From Odontocerum albicorne (Eukaryota; Arthropoda; Insecta; Trichoptera; Odontoceridae), in assembly GCA_949825065.1 (NCBI GenBank), contig OX463864.1, positions 16,877,327 through 16,941,326 of the forward strand: 64,000 nt of DNA, given 5' to 3'. Positions within the stretch are counted from its first letter, which is position 1. Every line of letters begins with the position of its first letter. A program made the position numbers and the translations under genes. Of the stretch, positions 41,801-52,624 are shown in pieces. Below the pieces are notes generated by a model that did no database searches, was not told the origin of the DNA, and saw nothing but the letters and a program-made list of their open reading frames with translations.

Positions 41801-42537
41801 TAAATACATAGATTTGGAATTTATAAAAATCATTTTGGGATATTTAAGTTCTGTTGCCCCTGGGAATTGAACCCCTACATCCTAATGTTTAACAACTTTG
41901 GAATGTATGTTAACAGACAATAATTCATTAATGTTGCAAAAGTATAATTGTTGACAAGGGCCTAATAAGCCGAAACTGTCGTCCTGAGTATTAAAATAAA
42001 TTTAATAAAACTAATATAATATATTATTACACGAATGTAAAACTTCTCAGTTCCACCTTCAAAATATTCGTTTAAAAGTTCGATATAATTTCTACAAAAT
42101 ACACATAATACAATAATAACTCTTAAAAACTCGTGAAAATCCGATATATTAATTTATCTGTTGAAGAGAACTTTCCGCCATCTGCTATTGTTTCCAAAAC
42201 GATATTGTCAAAGAAAGTTGAATAGTTGAAATAAATTGTGTTCAGATACTTTTGTAATTAAGCTTTGACACCCCCAACAACGGCCATTACTATAAAACTT
42301 TCATTTTATAAATACGCCCCTGTTTTTCTGGGGCGGGCTTGAAACTACATTTTTTTTTTATTTTTAATTCAAAACTTATGTGACAAAAATAGTCAAAATA
42401 TATTAAAAACGAATTCAATTTATCATTTTTTCAAGAGTAAAAATGTAGAGACCGCGATACATTTTTATGTTATTTAGATTTTCCTATTTTGAGTATCTTA
42501 TATGTTTAAGATAAGTGTAAACATGATAAGAATAAAA
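41801..42537. other. Unassigned spacer with a possible SINE scrap
   Basis: GGGAATTGAACCCCTAC at about 41862 resembles a reversed box B, but no head or tail could be matched. Confidence 0.35.
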
Positions 42538-42955
42538 ACTTTTGTTTATAAATCTTTAATAAAATAAATAAATAAAACACTTATTTTTGTAAATTTTGCA
42601 TTCACCACTGTTTTGTTTAGTTTACTTCCGGGTTCAAGGACCTCAGTCTTCCTCGTCAGGTGAAGATGAACTAAATAATGTCTAAAATGTATTTTTACCT
42701 AATTATAATAGGTACAGAAAAGGGGGGATGGGAGTAGTGGTTTATGGCTTTTGAACGGGAAATAGACATAATTTAGTTAATCTTCACCTGATAACGTAGA
42801 CGGAGGTATTTGAAACCGGTAGTTAATTCAAATAAAACAGTGCTGAATATGAAATAAAAAAATGTGTGTTTTGTTGATTTATTTTATTAAAGATTTATAA
42901 ACATAGATTTACAAACAAAGTGAAACAAACATCTTTTCTTGCATTCAAGAAGAAA
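42538..42955 (+). mobile_element. PLE-2 fold-back element
   Basis: Arms of about 130 bp: the left one runs from AATCTTTAATAAAATAAAT through CACTGTTTTGTTTAG, GGTTCAAGGACC and CGTCAGGTGAAGAT. The right one runs from ATCTTCACCTGATAACG through GAAACCGGTAG, AAATAAAACAGTG and TTTATTTTATTAAAGATT. A roughly 100-bp unmatched loop separates them. The right side adds the tail AAAGTGAAACAAACATC shared with 19485-19530. Arms have diverged, so this copy is older than the PLE-1 copies. No coding. Confidence 0.6.
42788..42830 (+). ncRNA. Decayed hammerhead-like core (PLE-2)
   Basis: CTGATAA (a CTGANGA with G to A), a GTAGAC...GTATTT stem II remnant, and GAAA (42812-42815) followed by CCGGTAG. The GTC-like cleavage site is not evident (AATTC instead). 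Probably inactive. Confidence 0.3.
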
Positions 42956-43275
42956 AATGTTGTGTTTGTTGATAATTCATAATAGAATTTATAAAATAGA
43001 AACAAGTTTTCGTAACCCAAGCGTTTATGTAATTTTTATATATGTATAAATAAACAAAAATATACAATACAGTTACTTACGTCTCGAGAAAAAAAAACGA
43101 TGAATAGTATAGTATTTCTCTTTATCGATATCAAAATTGACATTTTTTGTACAATTCGTTTAATATAAGTCAGCAAATCTAATTTATTCGTCATTGCTTC
43201 CGTTCCATATATAGTCACATTGATACGACAAATTTGTTTTTAGTGAATTTTCTTATTTGTTTGCAAAATAAAAAA

Positions 43276-43395
43276 TAACAACGGCATCAGTATGCTTTAT
43301 CCGTATAACAACGGCATCAGTATGCTTTATCCGTATAACAACGGCATCAGTATGCTTTATCCGTATAACAACGGCATCAGTATGCTTTATCCCAT
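43276..43395. repeat. 30-bp tandem repeat, about 4 units
   Basis: The unit AACAACGGCATCAGTATGCT plus TTATCCGTAT occurs four times almost without change. Because 30 is divisible by 3 it gives the repeated MLYPYNNGIS in one frame. Confidence 0.9.
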
Positions 43396-43539
43396 TTTAT
43401 CAATTTATCGAAATAATTTTTATGTCATTCAGATCTGCTTTGGCCTCTGGAGTAAACATGTACATCGATATTTCAATTCGATCATACTTTTTTTTGTTAC
43501 TTGTTATTTTACTCTAGTTTTTTTTAAAGAATAGATATA

Positions 43540-43675
43540 GCTGAAGTCATAGGTATCCTTATACCCTCGAACACTCGGCGGAAAAAGTGCATGTGTCGTT
43601 CGAGGTAAGTAGCACAGCACGGGGTTCGAACCAACGACCAAGTCCATTGCGTTACCGCGAGGTTTAGCACCTCAC
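43540..43675 (-). repeat. SINE-2 head fragment
   Basis: TATACCCTCGAACACTCGGC, AGTAGCACAGCACGGGGTTC and CATTGCGTTACCGCGAGG match the head end of the copy at 32610-32750. B box (reversed) GGGTTCGAACC. Confidence 0.6.
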
Positions 43676-44577
43676 GTCGTTTCATGTTATTTAATCTTTT
43701 TATCCTTTTCCTTTTTCCATCAGGTAGTCAGCGATGTAGTATTGTTCAAGCGTTCAACTTTCTCTTTACCGTTTCTTCTTGGCCTCATCCATAAATATCT
43801 TGGAGCTTACAGTATCCTTCCGATCAGTTGCAACTTTTTTTTATGTTTTTAGTACTACTTATACTTATTTTCGAGTCTTATTTTTAAAAAAAATCTTAAA
43901 TCTCTATGATAATATGGTTTTCCTCTTGTCGATCCAGCACTTTTAAATGGGATGAGGACATTATATAAATTACTTTTCTCTTCGTTTCCAAATCCACCTC
44001 TGTCTTTTATTTGTGAGTGAAACTTTTAATATTTAAACTTTGTAACTAGTAGGTTGTCTGCTCAGAGAGTTGATGATGTTAATTTATTGCAAAAATATTT
44101 ACATTTCGGTACGTAAAATGCTTATTTGCCTTATTTAGACACATTAGTGTCATTTATCGATCTAATGAAGGCGTAATCTTTTTTTCTGATTATTTATAAT
44201 AACACTGGTGAAATTAGATTGTTTTTCGCGGAAACAGCGCTTTTTCGTAAAATCGTTTGAACTTTATATTTCTTGAAAATGTTCTTTTTCATTCCAAGTA
44301 GTTTTCAAGGTGTTGTCTCTTATTGGAGAATGTCGAAAATCCTTCATCTTCTTCATTGTAGTCCGTAACAATTTATATAACTAGACCCAAAACAGTATCG
44401 TAAGTTTTTAAGCCATGAGATGAGGTATTTTCATCTGCTTCGTTTGCCGTTTATTTTTCTGCGGATAATCAGTTGTGTCATAATGTGGCTTCCATGGTTG
44501 TTCAGTTGTGTTAAAATGGAAACCCTAAATATTTGACCGAGATACTGAAATTTGCAACCCTTCAGTTTTAAACAGTC
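43676..44577. other. Unassigned spacer
   Basis: No recognisable feature. Confidence 0.4.
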
Positions 44578-44890
44578 CTTATATTTATTTAACACTTTTA
44601 TTGCAATACAATCTGGCGGGCTTATTGCCAGGCGGCAATCTCTTCCAACCAACCAGACAAAAGTTAATGAAGCAAGTTACATGGTCGCATAAATCATTCA
44701 AATGACTGTCCATCCCCACGAAATCCATAAACACATACGTAAGCACATGCCCACGAACCCCACAAAGACGGACAATCACCCGAACATTATTTTTCATATA
44801 AAGTGAGATATCATCAATGAAATGGAGAGGAAAGGAAAAGAAAAATCGGGAATGAAACACGTTATTTTACTGACTAGAAATTAAGAGTTT
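44578..44890 (-). mobile_element. LINE-C 3' UTR copy
   Basis: Minus-strand 3' terminus (TTTATTTAACACTTTTATTG on the forward strand) and about 300 bases of UTR, nearly identical to 11677-11990. The C-terminal codons are missing. Truncation at about 44890 falls just after the GACTAGAAATTAAGAGTTTT segment. Confidence 0.75.
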
Positions 44891-45168
44891 TTATACATAA
44901 GCGCGAGCACTTTGTAATACAATTTTTTAACTTAAATATTTCAGGATAATCGAGACTTCCGTCTATATTGGTAAACTGAACTATATAACTCCAAACAGTC
45001 TTCTATTGACATGTAATGTCTGCCAAACTGTGGTAACTTAAAAGCCTTTTGAAAACTTCTATGCCCTGAGGCTTAATACTTTATAGATCTTTTCCACATG
45101 ATTTGAGTATGCCACTTTGAATGATCGATCGGTATATAATAACTTGTTTTTTTTTTTCGCTCATAAAT
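44891..45168. other. Unassigned spacer
   Basis: No recognisable feature. Confidence 0.35.
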
Positions 45169-45618
45169 TTAAACAAGGTAGATCACATTCTGAAATCTTT
45201 CTGATCTGAGTGGTTCTCGCATCCCAAAGACCATATATCGATGCTTACAAATTGTTTGATTTAGCCCTACATAGTCTTTATATGATAACTTTATAATACA
45301 GGATATTTTATTATACGTGTTTTCAACACCATTTAAATGGTGAATACTTATTAATTTATCCAATCCCATCAGAAATAAAAAGCTATTTAAAAAGAGTTTC
45401 GGCTGCCCATATTTTGCCAATTTTGTGTTGCCCTTATGCAAAATATGTTTATTCTCTTTAGGTTTCACATGGCGTATCAACTGATGCAATTCCTTCTCCC
45501 TTTGAATTGAGCACATTAAATAATGATTGACTATGTGCTCCTGGCTAGACCTTCCTGTACAGCAGGCCGCGTCTTGTGTATTTTTTTTACAATATGGTAC
45601 TTTTACTATAGGATATGT
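45169..45618 (-). pseudogene. LINE C-terminal remnant with Cys/His knuckle
   Basis: A long minus-strand frame reads VPYCKKNTQDAACCTGRSSQ, EHIVNHYLMCSIQREKELHQ, LIRHVKPKENKHILHKGN. A C-x-n-C ... T-x-x-S-x-E-H-I-x-x-x-x-x-x-C arrangement resembles the C-terminal knuckle of R1/Jockey-like LINE ORF2. The frame continues about 90 further residues without a recognised motif. Its upstream (right) end is interrupted by the RTE-A insertion at 45619. It may continue past 46203. Assignment is by pattern only. Confidence 0.45.
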
Positions 45619-46188
45619 CTTCTCCCTGGCTGCATCCCAACTCACTGTCTTCGAAGACTGTTGGGGTCAGCTCTCCTCGTCCTCAGGTTGTATGCTCTTC
45701 TATCCCGGACTACGTCCCACAGGCCGTGCCTCTGCATCAGGTTATCTTTTTGAACCACCCATGAATTCTTTGGTCTTCCTCTGGTGGTTATTCGAGGAAG
45801 ATCCGTGGAGATTTCCTGGTTCACAATGTGATCGGGTGCTCTGCGTCCAACGTGCCCATACCATCTCAATCGCCTCTCCTCCATCTTGCTGTTGATGTCT
45901 GTAACACCTAGGCTTCCACGAATGCGTGAGCTTTTTATTTTGTCACTTAGGGCACACCAGCTGACCATCTTAGCATGCGCATTTCAGCAGTTTCTAGTTG
46001 CCCAGAGTAAGAGTTATACATCGTCCAGCATTCGGAGCCATAGAGTGCGGGTCTGACAATCGGTTGGTATACTTTACCTTTTAACTTTACTGGCATTTTC
46101 GAATCACATAGAACTCCCGTCATTGATCTAAACTTCATCCATCCCACACTAAATCTATGTGTTACAACTGCTGCATATCCTCCATTGC
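45619..46188 (-). mobile_element. RTE-A LINE, 5'-truncated, with 15-bp target duplication
   Basis: A 570-bp minus-strand insertion flanked by a perfect 15-bp direct repeat, TACTATAGGATATGT (45604-45618 and 46189-46203). It encodes WMKFRSMTGVLCDSKMPVKL, RPALYGSECWTMYNSYSGQL, ETAEMRMLRWSAGV. A frameshift is followed by KIKSSRIRGSLGVTDINSKM, EERRLRWYGHVGRRAPDHIV, RGRPKNSWVVQKDNLMQRHG and ADPNSLRRQ, stop. It covers only the region downstream of the RT. The clean duplication indicates a relatively recent target-primed insertion. Confidence 0.85.
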
Positions 46189-46224
46189 TACTATAGGATA
46201 TGTGATATTTTTTATTTCTTCTTT

Positions 46225-46442
46225 TTTTAGTTTTATTCGAGATATGGACATTATGAATAGAATTGTTTAGTTCTGTTCAAGATATGGACATTTTTAATAA
46301 AGTTGTTTTATTCAAGATTTGGACATTTTGAATGAAATTGTTTAGTTCTATTCAATATATGGACATTTTGAATACAATTGTTTAGTTATATTCATGATAT
46401 GGATATTTTGAATAAAATTGTTTAGTTCTATTCAAGATATGG
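46225..46442. repeat. About 40-bp tandem repeat, 5 to 6 units
   Basis: The unit ATTGTTTAGTTCTATTCAAG plus ATATGGACATTTTGAATAAA, with scattered substitutions and one shortened unit. Confidence 0.85.
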
Positions 46443-47079
46443 GAACACTATTTCGATTAGATTTGATAAATTGTTAGTCATCATAGATATTAATTGTTCG
46501 TTTGTAGCCTTTTCGACTTTAATAAATATATAAGCCGCTATTGTACAATAAGTTAAAACATTCACAACATGAAAAGAGAAAAATGTATTATATTTTTGAA
46601 AACTTTCACCGTGATTGATTAAGACATTCTTACAGTGTCTAAGTCCGTTTTGCGAATAACATTTTGCAAAACCACGCGTAGAATACAGCCTCCCAGTTAG
46701 GCAATTATCGTTTCGATTGTAACCCATTATTTCGTGCGCCTCGCATCCAATGGAGGTTTACCAAGTATTAATGCCTCTTAAACTGAGCGTAATTTTAATT
46801 TTATTATTTAACATTATCGCCTCAATAATCCGCAAAACCCGAGTCTCTTGAAAATCTAGTGAAATAGCGTCTGTTGTTTATATTTAACTTTCATTGTATA
46901 TAATATATGTATGTATACGGCTTTGACAAAATTGTTTTTGTGCCTCTATTCACTATCAGTCGTGATTTAGTCGAACTTCTTAAGATATGGAGGTCCAATT
47001 TTATACCGAACGCTCACGATTTGTCAATTTTAATACAGTATTTGAATACTATGAACTGACCCCACTTACACATATACCA
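46443..47079. other. Unassigned spacer
   Basis: No recognisable feature. The 99-aa minus frame at 46428-46727 starts in the tandem repeat and has no known motif. Confidence 0.4.
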
Positions 47080-47320
47080 TCACGCAATTTCCCTGTCGAG
47101 ATAGACAGATACGACAGAGCGCCATAATTTCTTATCTCGCCACACATCTTTATCCTCTTTTATGTCATTACACTTTATCATACAACTTCTACGATTTCTC
47201 CGACTTTCTACATTTCCTTCTTTCAGAATATCATTCACTTTATCTTGCCTTCCTTGATCTTTCTCTCATACGTCTTCCGCTCACCCAGTAATCGGCGCTT
47301 TTCTTGCTAAGTCTTGTCTT
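47080..47320 (-). pseudogene. RTE-B LINE 3' fragment
   Basis: The forward strand carries CATCACGCAATTTCCCTGTC (reversed UTR), CATTTCCTTCTTTCAGAATA and TCATTCACTTTATC, the reversed linker text also seen at 5520-5560 and 59235-59285. It is followed at about 47325 by a scrap of the LINE-C/SINE tail (TTGGTTGAAAGAGATTG). Confidence 0.5.
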
Positions 47321-47537
47321 GTTGGTTGAAAGAGATTGAGCAATGAATTCGCCATTCGCTAAAGTGTCTAAATAAATAATTATAACAAAAATTTCTTAAT
47401 ACGCGTCATTATTTTCATCTTGGTCGCTACAATCCTATTAAAATCTTGGTTTCCACTGAAAATAATCTCCAATAGGCTATATTCTTACTTATTTTCCGTC
47501 ACGTCGTTTCCCTATCTAGGTAGGCCGAAATAACTTA

Positions 47538-48038
47538 GGCCTCGGACACACAGGTAGGAGCCTCGCTTGATGCTTAGAGCTATGTTGCGAGCTAGGCGAC
47601 ATATCCTAGCGAACCAACGTACCGCATACTATCGCAGTGGCCACACCGCACGTTTCGCGCCGCGTTGCATGACGATTAGTCATCGAGTGAATCTCCTAGC
47701 GAACAGACGTGTTGGTTAATTTACAAGATGGCGGAAGTTTTAATGACAGCTGTGTATAAAAGGGAGCCTTTGTGGAACCCATCGAGCAAACTATAGAAAA
47801 ATGTACCTGTAATAAAATCAATTTGGAATGAAGTTGCAAAGAAAGCAAATAAAGATGGTAAGTTGTAATGAAATTGGTCAGTTTTAAAAGTGACATCGTG
47901 TGTTGACTTAACCGCTCCCAACTGTCAAATGAATTTGTGCGTAGCACTTCGGTATGGCCAGGCATGAAGTCACCTGGTATATGAGTCACGTAAAACCTAG
48001 CGTAATACCTAACGAAGGACTTTGGTGTGGCCTCGGCC
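47538..48038 (+). mobile_element. PIF/Harbinger-like element, internally deleted
   Basis: The left end GGCCTCGGACACAC and right end GTGTGGCCTCGGCC are inverted repeats flanked by TTA at the left and TAA at the right. Inside is the start of a MADF-domain gene, the companion gene typical of PIF/Harbinger transposons. No DDE nuclease gene is present, so the element is non-autonomous. The flanks do not form a perfect 3-bp direct repeat, which is the main reservation. Confidence 0.6.
47728..47858 (+). pseudogene. MADF-domain first exon of a Harbinger-type DNA-binding protein
   Basis: From the ATG at 47728 the frame reads MAEVLMTAVYKREPLWNPSS, a stop after KL, then KNVPVIKSIWNEVAKKANKD. The hydrophobic-acidic start, the R-x-P-L-W-x-x-x-S-x-x-Y position, and the W-x-E-V-A helix match the MADF/Myb-like domain. 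A splice-donor-like GTAAGT follows at 47858. The in-frame stop makes it a pseudogene. In intact Harbinger elements this protein helps the transposase enter the nucleus and bind DNA. Confidence 0.55.
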
Positions 48039-48044
48039 TAAGCG

Positions 48045-48919
48045 CTATCGTGACATATGTGTATTTACATATTTCACCTCATCGTCATCTTTACCGCTTC
48101 TTCGATTGAACCCAAGGTTCCGATGGCATGGGGATTAACTTTCAAGATGATCGGCAGATTTAATCTGATGCAACCTATCGTAAGTCAAAGTTTTTTTGGC
48201 GTCCCTTTAAGAATTTATGAAATCAGTCCAGATGTGAATTAGCCAGAAATCGAACCTCAGGCTTGCATAGCGTGAATGTTAAACGTTATATCACAGTCGC
48301 CGACCGTACACGGACACTTTGTACATTAAATTTAACTACGATTTTCCATACTTAGTTTTCCGTTTTGACAATAATTCGTTCAAATAGCCAATTTATATGT
48401 TTTTAATTGTAGCCAGACTCCGATATAAAATGCATATATACCAGAATATAACCCAATAAAATAGTCGGTCCGTCTGGATTCCTGATACCACATCCTTCGG
48501 GGAATAGCTTTGGAATGTATACAGAAAGCCTAGAGTGATAAAGGAATTCTCATATTCTCATCGTATGTGGTGAAAGCATTCCAAATTTATGTATCACCAC
48601 TAGGTCTCTCTCGATTTCTGTTCTCCTGGTAATATATGGTTTCCTATTTTTTTCAATTTTCAGCGTTTCACATTTATTTCAAGCCGTATGAATAAAAAAC
48701 CTCCTCGTGGAATTCATTTTGTGGTAAAGTGCCATAAATTATTAACTTATAAAAGAGAAACCTGTTTGTGGAACTTGTGTAAGAAACTTTTGAGATAGCA
48801 TTGACGGTGATAATAGTCGTGTGGATAGTGAATTTGTTATCCATTATTATCATGGATATTTTCTGAGATTTTTCGATAGATACGAATTCAATTAGGATGA
48901 TGCGAGACTTAAATCGCTT
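48045..48919. other. Unassigned spacer
   Basis: Around 48245-48310 GAAATCGAACCTCAGGCTTG and ATATCACAGTCGCCGACC resemble a reversed SINE head of the type at 57593. The rest is unassigned. Confidence 0.4.
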
Positions 48920-49280
48920 TTAGACATGCGCTTATTTTTAGATACCGTATTCTTATCATCGTTCTGTCGTATAGCTCATGTCTGAGCACCGTGATTCCCA
49001 TGATAGCCTCTGACAACTCCTTTCCATCCATCTCTGTACTCCGTGGCTCGAAATGCAGTTTTTAAGGATATTACAGTCGTGTCTCTCACTTTGTCAGTCC
49101 AACGCATTAAGATTCTTCCTTTTATGCCTCGTCCTTCCACGTCTCCGGTAACCACATACTTCTCCCAACTGTCTCCTTGACCACGTTAATGCCCACCTTG
49201 CTATATGCCCAAAGAATCGGAGGACTCGTCGAAGGCATATTTTCCACAATCTGTCAGTGATTCTCACTTCTTCGTGTTCT
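48920..49280 (-). pseudogene. Possible LINE C-terminal remnant
   Basis: Minus-strand phrases such as VGINVVKE, RGIKGRILMRWTDKVR and LHFEPRSTEMDGKELSEAIM in shifting frames resemble the basic-linker/W-x-D-K-V-R region of an RTE-like LINE. Not secure. Confidence 0.35.
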
Positions 49281-50679
49281 TATTTTGTCTTCCGTTGTTT
49301 TTTATAATTATCTCTAGAAACGTGGAAACTTTATATGTTCCAAGGTACAGAACTAATACTGTTGAAAAATGAAATTCTAACCAGAGAAACGATAACAGAA
49401 TTGTTATATTTAATACTTCACTTTCCAGATTTAAGGTTTCTCTAAAGGAAGACGATCGTCATCATCTTTTGAGTTTTCCCATTTACTAGGGGTCGGCGTG
49501 ACGAGTTGCTTCTTCATCATACTCATTCAAAGGCTATCTCCAGAGTTAGGTTCACGTAACTCATGTCTTGGTTGATGCTGTATTTCCATTGCTTCTTGAC
49601 TTCCATTCCCAATCTTAGGTTTCCCACCATATCCAAATGGTTTCCTTACTACCGAAGCGTAGCGCTTAATAACTGCCTAAAATTCAACATTGAAGCGCTA
49701 CGTGTTTTTTACATTTATTAAATAATGATCGAGACTCTCAAATATTAACGTTTTCAAAATGCTCATTTGTAGACTATTATTAGTAAAAGTTTTTTTTTTA
49801 ATTTGACTATGAAATACTGTAATATGTTAAAACTTTTTTTTTTCTTTCCAGGTATGTCCTGAAATACATTTTTTGTGTCATCTTATTCATTGAAATATCA
49901 AACGGTAAGTGCTGTACAATACTATTTATACATGACAAAAAATTTCATATGTTGGTCGTATTTAACCGAAAAACACGTGATTTTATACACACAATTAACA
50001 TTCTCCGTGATATAGCATAACGTTTGTCGACCAGAGAGCTTTTGTTCCGATTCGGGAATCGGAACGACACCGCAACCGAACGATGGGCCGTTCGAGCTGA
50101 GCTGAACATCTTCTGTTCGAAGATGCTTGAGCATCAGCAACATTCTTGTTCTTTTGGAATTTTCTCATTAGTGCGGATAGAACTGATAAACTACTAATCT
50201 CTATTGTCGAAAATTAGTTGATTATTTCCAATCGTCGACCATGCTGGACACTCTGCACCAGTAAAATAATGTCAATATTCGCTTGTGTTAAAATAATTCA
50301 CTGTTACTCTCTTCTTAAAATTTCTATAATAAATCTTATGCATGTCTTTTAAATTAGAGAAAATTTTAATAAAAAAAATATTTGAAACTGGAATATGGCT
50401 GATTGGCCAGGCCATCCTGTATATTGAGGTCATCTGCGGATAGGAGAAAGGAGGAGGTATTGAGAAGGATAATGGGCGAACCAGAAAAACAATCTACATC
50501 TTTTAAAAATAATATAATGCTTTTTGAGTCGCTGTTTGAAACATTATATTATATTGCACATTCTTTGTATACAGTTTATTCTAGCGTATTTATTCATGTA
50601 TGAAAATAAACCGAAAAGTTGTCAAAGAGTCCTTAGGAAAAAACCAGAATGGAACTCTTTTCTAAAAAAATATCCGATA
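49281..50679. other. Unassigned span
   Basis: At 49660-49720 the strings CGAAGCGTAGCGCTTAA and TTGAAGCGCTACG form a short inverted pair. A 73-aa minus frame at 49922-50143 has no recognised motif. Confidence 0.4.
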
Positions 50680-50740
50680 TGAATCGAAGAAACCTTCGAA
50701 TTGGAAGGTGTATTACCAATTAGACCACGGTGTCCCTCGG
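50680..50740 (-). repeat. tRNA-headed SINE, head only
   Basis: The forward strand shows GAATCGAAGAAACCTTCGAA and TTAGACCACGGTGTCCCTCG, a reversed decayed B box and A box. Confidence 0.45.
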
Positions 50741-50879
50741 AATCTTAAACTTTATGCAATCTATACACCTTTAAAACAGTTTTAAATCCCCCAATACAAC
50801 GTTATCATTGCCTTTGAAAATGATAAACCTTGAAATCCGATGTAGTTTAAATCAATATATTATAATATATGGAAAACTA

Positions 50880-51090
50880 AACTCTAAGAAAGGAAGACCC
50901 TCAAAATAGAGGAAGTGGTTTCCAAAGAAGTGATGGAAGGGCATTTACGAAGACATCAGCGATCTGAACCTGACTCCTGGATAGAGATGGTCCTGGATAG
51001 AGCTCGGTGAAAAGAGGCGACTCGTCATGCAGAACCAGAATAAATGGGATAATGCAAGGATGTTGATGAAGACTTTGAATCTATATAAGT
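50880..51090 (+). pseudogene. LINE C-terminal remnant
   Basis: The plus strand reads GRPSK, YEDISDLNLTPG, W-x-x-x-A/E-x-x-R, RRLVMQNQNKWDNARM in shifted frames. The D-L-x-x-x-x-x-x-W ... R-R-L-V-M pattern is the end of an RTE-like LINE ORF. Short and decayed. Confidence 0.45.
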
Positions 51091-51839
51091 ACTCTTTTTA
51101 CTAACTAGTTTTTCAGTAAAATAATCGAAAAGTCCGAACTTTTCCGTCTCCTCAATTATTAATTTAATGTATTCAATCACGATTTAATGCGGAGTTCGTT
51201 ACGGAATTAATGTATTCTTCATTACGATCAGAAAATCGTTCACTCTCACTTCTCGCGACGAAATCTTCCGAGTTTTCTGAAGCAACTAATAAATTTTATC
51301 TATTTACGAAATCACAATCGACCTTTTTGCCTAAGTGATCCAACAACGGCGTCGTTATAGTCCATTATCTCTTGAAAATCTAAGCGTTCTTTCTCAATTT
51401 CTGGTGACTTAATTTCGTCTCCTTTCAAAGCATCCTCGACTTTGGTAATTTTGAATTGTTTAGTATATTTCTGACGCTCTCTCACCCTCTTGTTTTAAAT
51501 ATTAATTGGAAATCCGTTTTTCTGGTCGCCTTTTGGCTATAGATGGCAGATAGCTCTGTTAATCTTTTAAATTTAACGGTTAAGTTCGAAGTTCGGCTTA
51601 TTTTATGGCTTATTCAAAAGTTTTCTGTTCAGAAAAGGACAGGTAAATATTGACAACGCAGTTTTCGGCAAAAACATCACCATCACTGTCAATCTCCGTG
51701 ACTTAATTGGCAAAAAAAAGAGGCCACGTTTTATTCTGATGGAAGCTTTTAAACATTTTTCTAGTTAGGGTATTGCCAAGTTATCTTGTATACTATAGAT
51801 ATATTTACAATAAGAAAAGTGATTCATTTCCTGTTTTCC

Positions 51840-51925
51840 TCCTCTACCCTAAAGGTGTCTTCTCCCTTTCTATATCTTGTGCGTCGTGTAGAGTCTATTC
51901 TACTCCCTTTCTATATCTTGTGCGT
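51840..51925. repeat. Short tandem duplication
   Basis: CTCCCTTTCTATATCTTGTG then CGTC occurs twice, at about 51860 and 51903, separated by GTGTAGAGTCTATTCTA. Confidence 0.65.
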
Positions 51926-52140
51926 CTAAATGTGGAGAAACGTGACCCGCACTGGAATTACTGTATGTCGTGCATATTCGTCTTCAGTACGTCCGTCATT
52001 CCACTGTCCGCTGAGCTTGTGGCAAAGACATGCCCGTATACCATTTGACCTGATTACTAATTTACCTTTGTCCCTACGACCCTCCACATCGCTAGTGACC
52101 ATGAGTTTAAAAATAAAATAAAGTGCGTAAAACCTTTTAG
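51926..52140 (-). pseudogene. LINE C-terminal remnant
   Basis: A minus-strand frame reads LMVTSDVEGRRDKGKLVIRS, ACLCHKLSGQWNDGRTEDEY, ARHTVIPVRVTF. The V-x-x-x-D-V-E-G-R-R-x-K-G-K basic linker followed by a W-rich end is the pattern of insect RTE-like LINE C-termini. An isolated fragment. Confidence 0.45.
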
Positions 52141-52269
52141 ATTGCTGTCCCATCCCAATATATACAAGGAACCCACATGTCGTGATCCGAACATCTTATC
52201 CCAGTGGTTCATGGATCTGGTACAGGGACGTAACCCGTGAACTTTTTGACGTGCATCGGTTCACCTAGT

Positions 52270-52480
52270 TTAAACACCCTCTATGGCACAACTTCACTAT
52301 TCAACCGAAAATATTACTTGGCTTACAATATGCTTTAGGATGCCGACGTTTAGAAAACGTTGCAGTTTTCATCTTCAGGGCTTGTTTGTAATCATCTACG
52401 CTGTTAGTGGATGTGCACCAGATACCGCTTAGCCTAAAGTGGAGTACCAACCGTAACGAGAGCGCATCAGTCCGTTCAAC
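52270..52480 (-). repeat. PLE-3 terminal fragment
   Basis: On the minus strand this fragment contains CCCTGAAGATGAAAACTGCA and TTTTCTAAACGTCGGCATCC, with TAAAGCATATTGTAAGCCAA downstream. The layout resembles the PLE-1 terminal repeat although the sequence differs. No coding region is attached. Confidence 0.45.
52339..52378 (-). ncRNA. Hammerhead-like core (PLE-3), mutated
   Basis: Minus strand: CTGAAGA (52372-52378), a perfect 6-bp stem II GAAAAC/GTTTTC with a TGCAAC loop, and TAAA in place of GAAA (52349-52352). Then comes CGTCGGCATC, where a CG to CA change would have turned an original CGTCGGCGTC (a 3-bp stem III with TCGG loop and a GTC site) into ATC. It looks like a dead hammerhead. 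Confidence 0.4.
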
Positions 52481-52624
52481 CACGGGGAAACAAGCGCGCG
52501 GTTTCCAAAAAAGTTCAAGTTACTGTTCATTTTCATTATGTTGTCGTTTTGACTTGATTATGGGGTACAACGCTGATTTAAGGTAGAATCCGTCGTCTAA
52601 TATTGTTGGAATCTTTATATTGTA

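Noticed and set aside
45523..45895. Plus-strand frames of 76-122 codons
   Set aside because: Antisense of the RTE-A insertion and the neighbouring LINE remnant.
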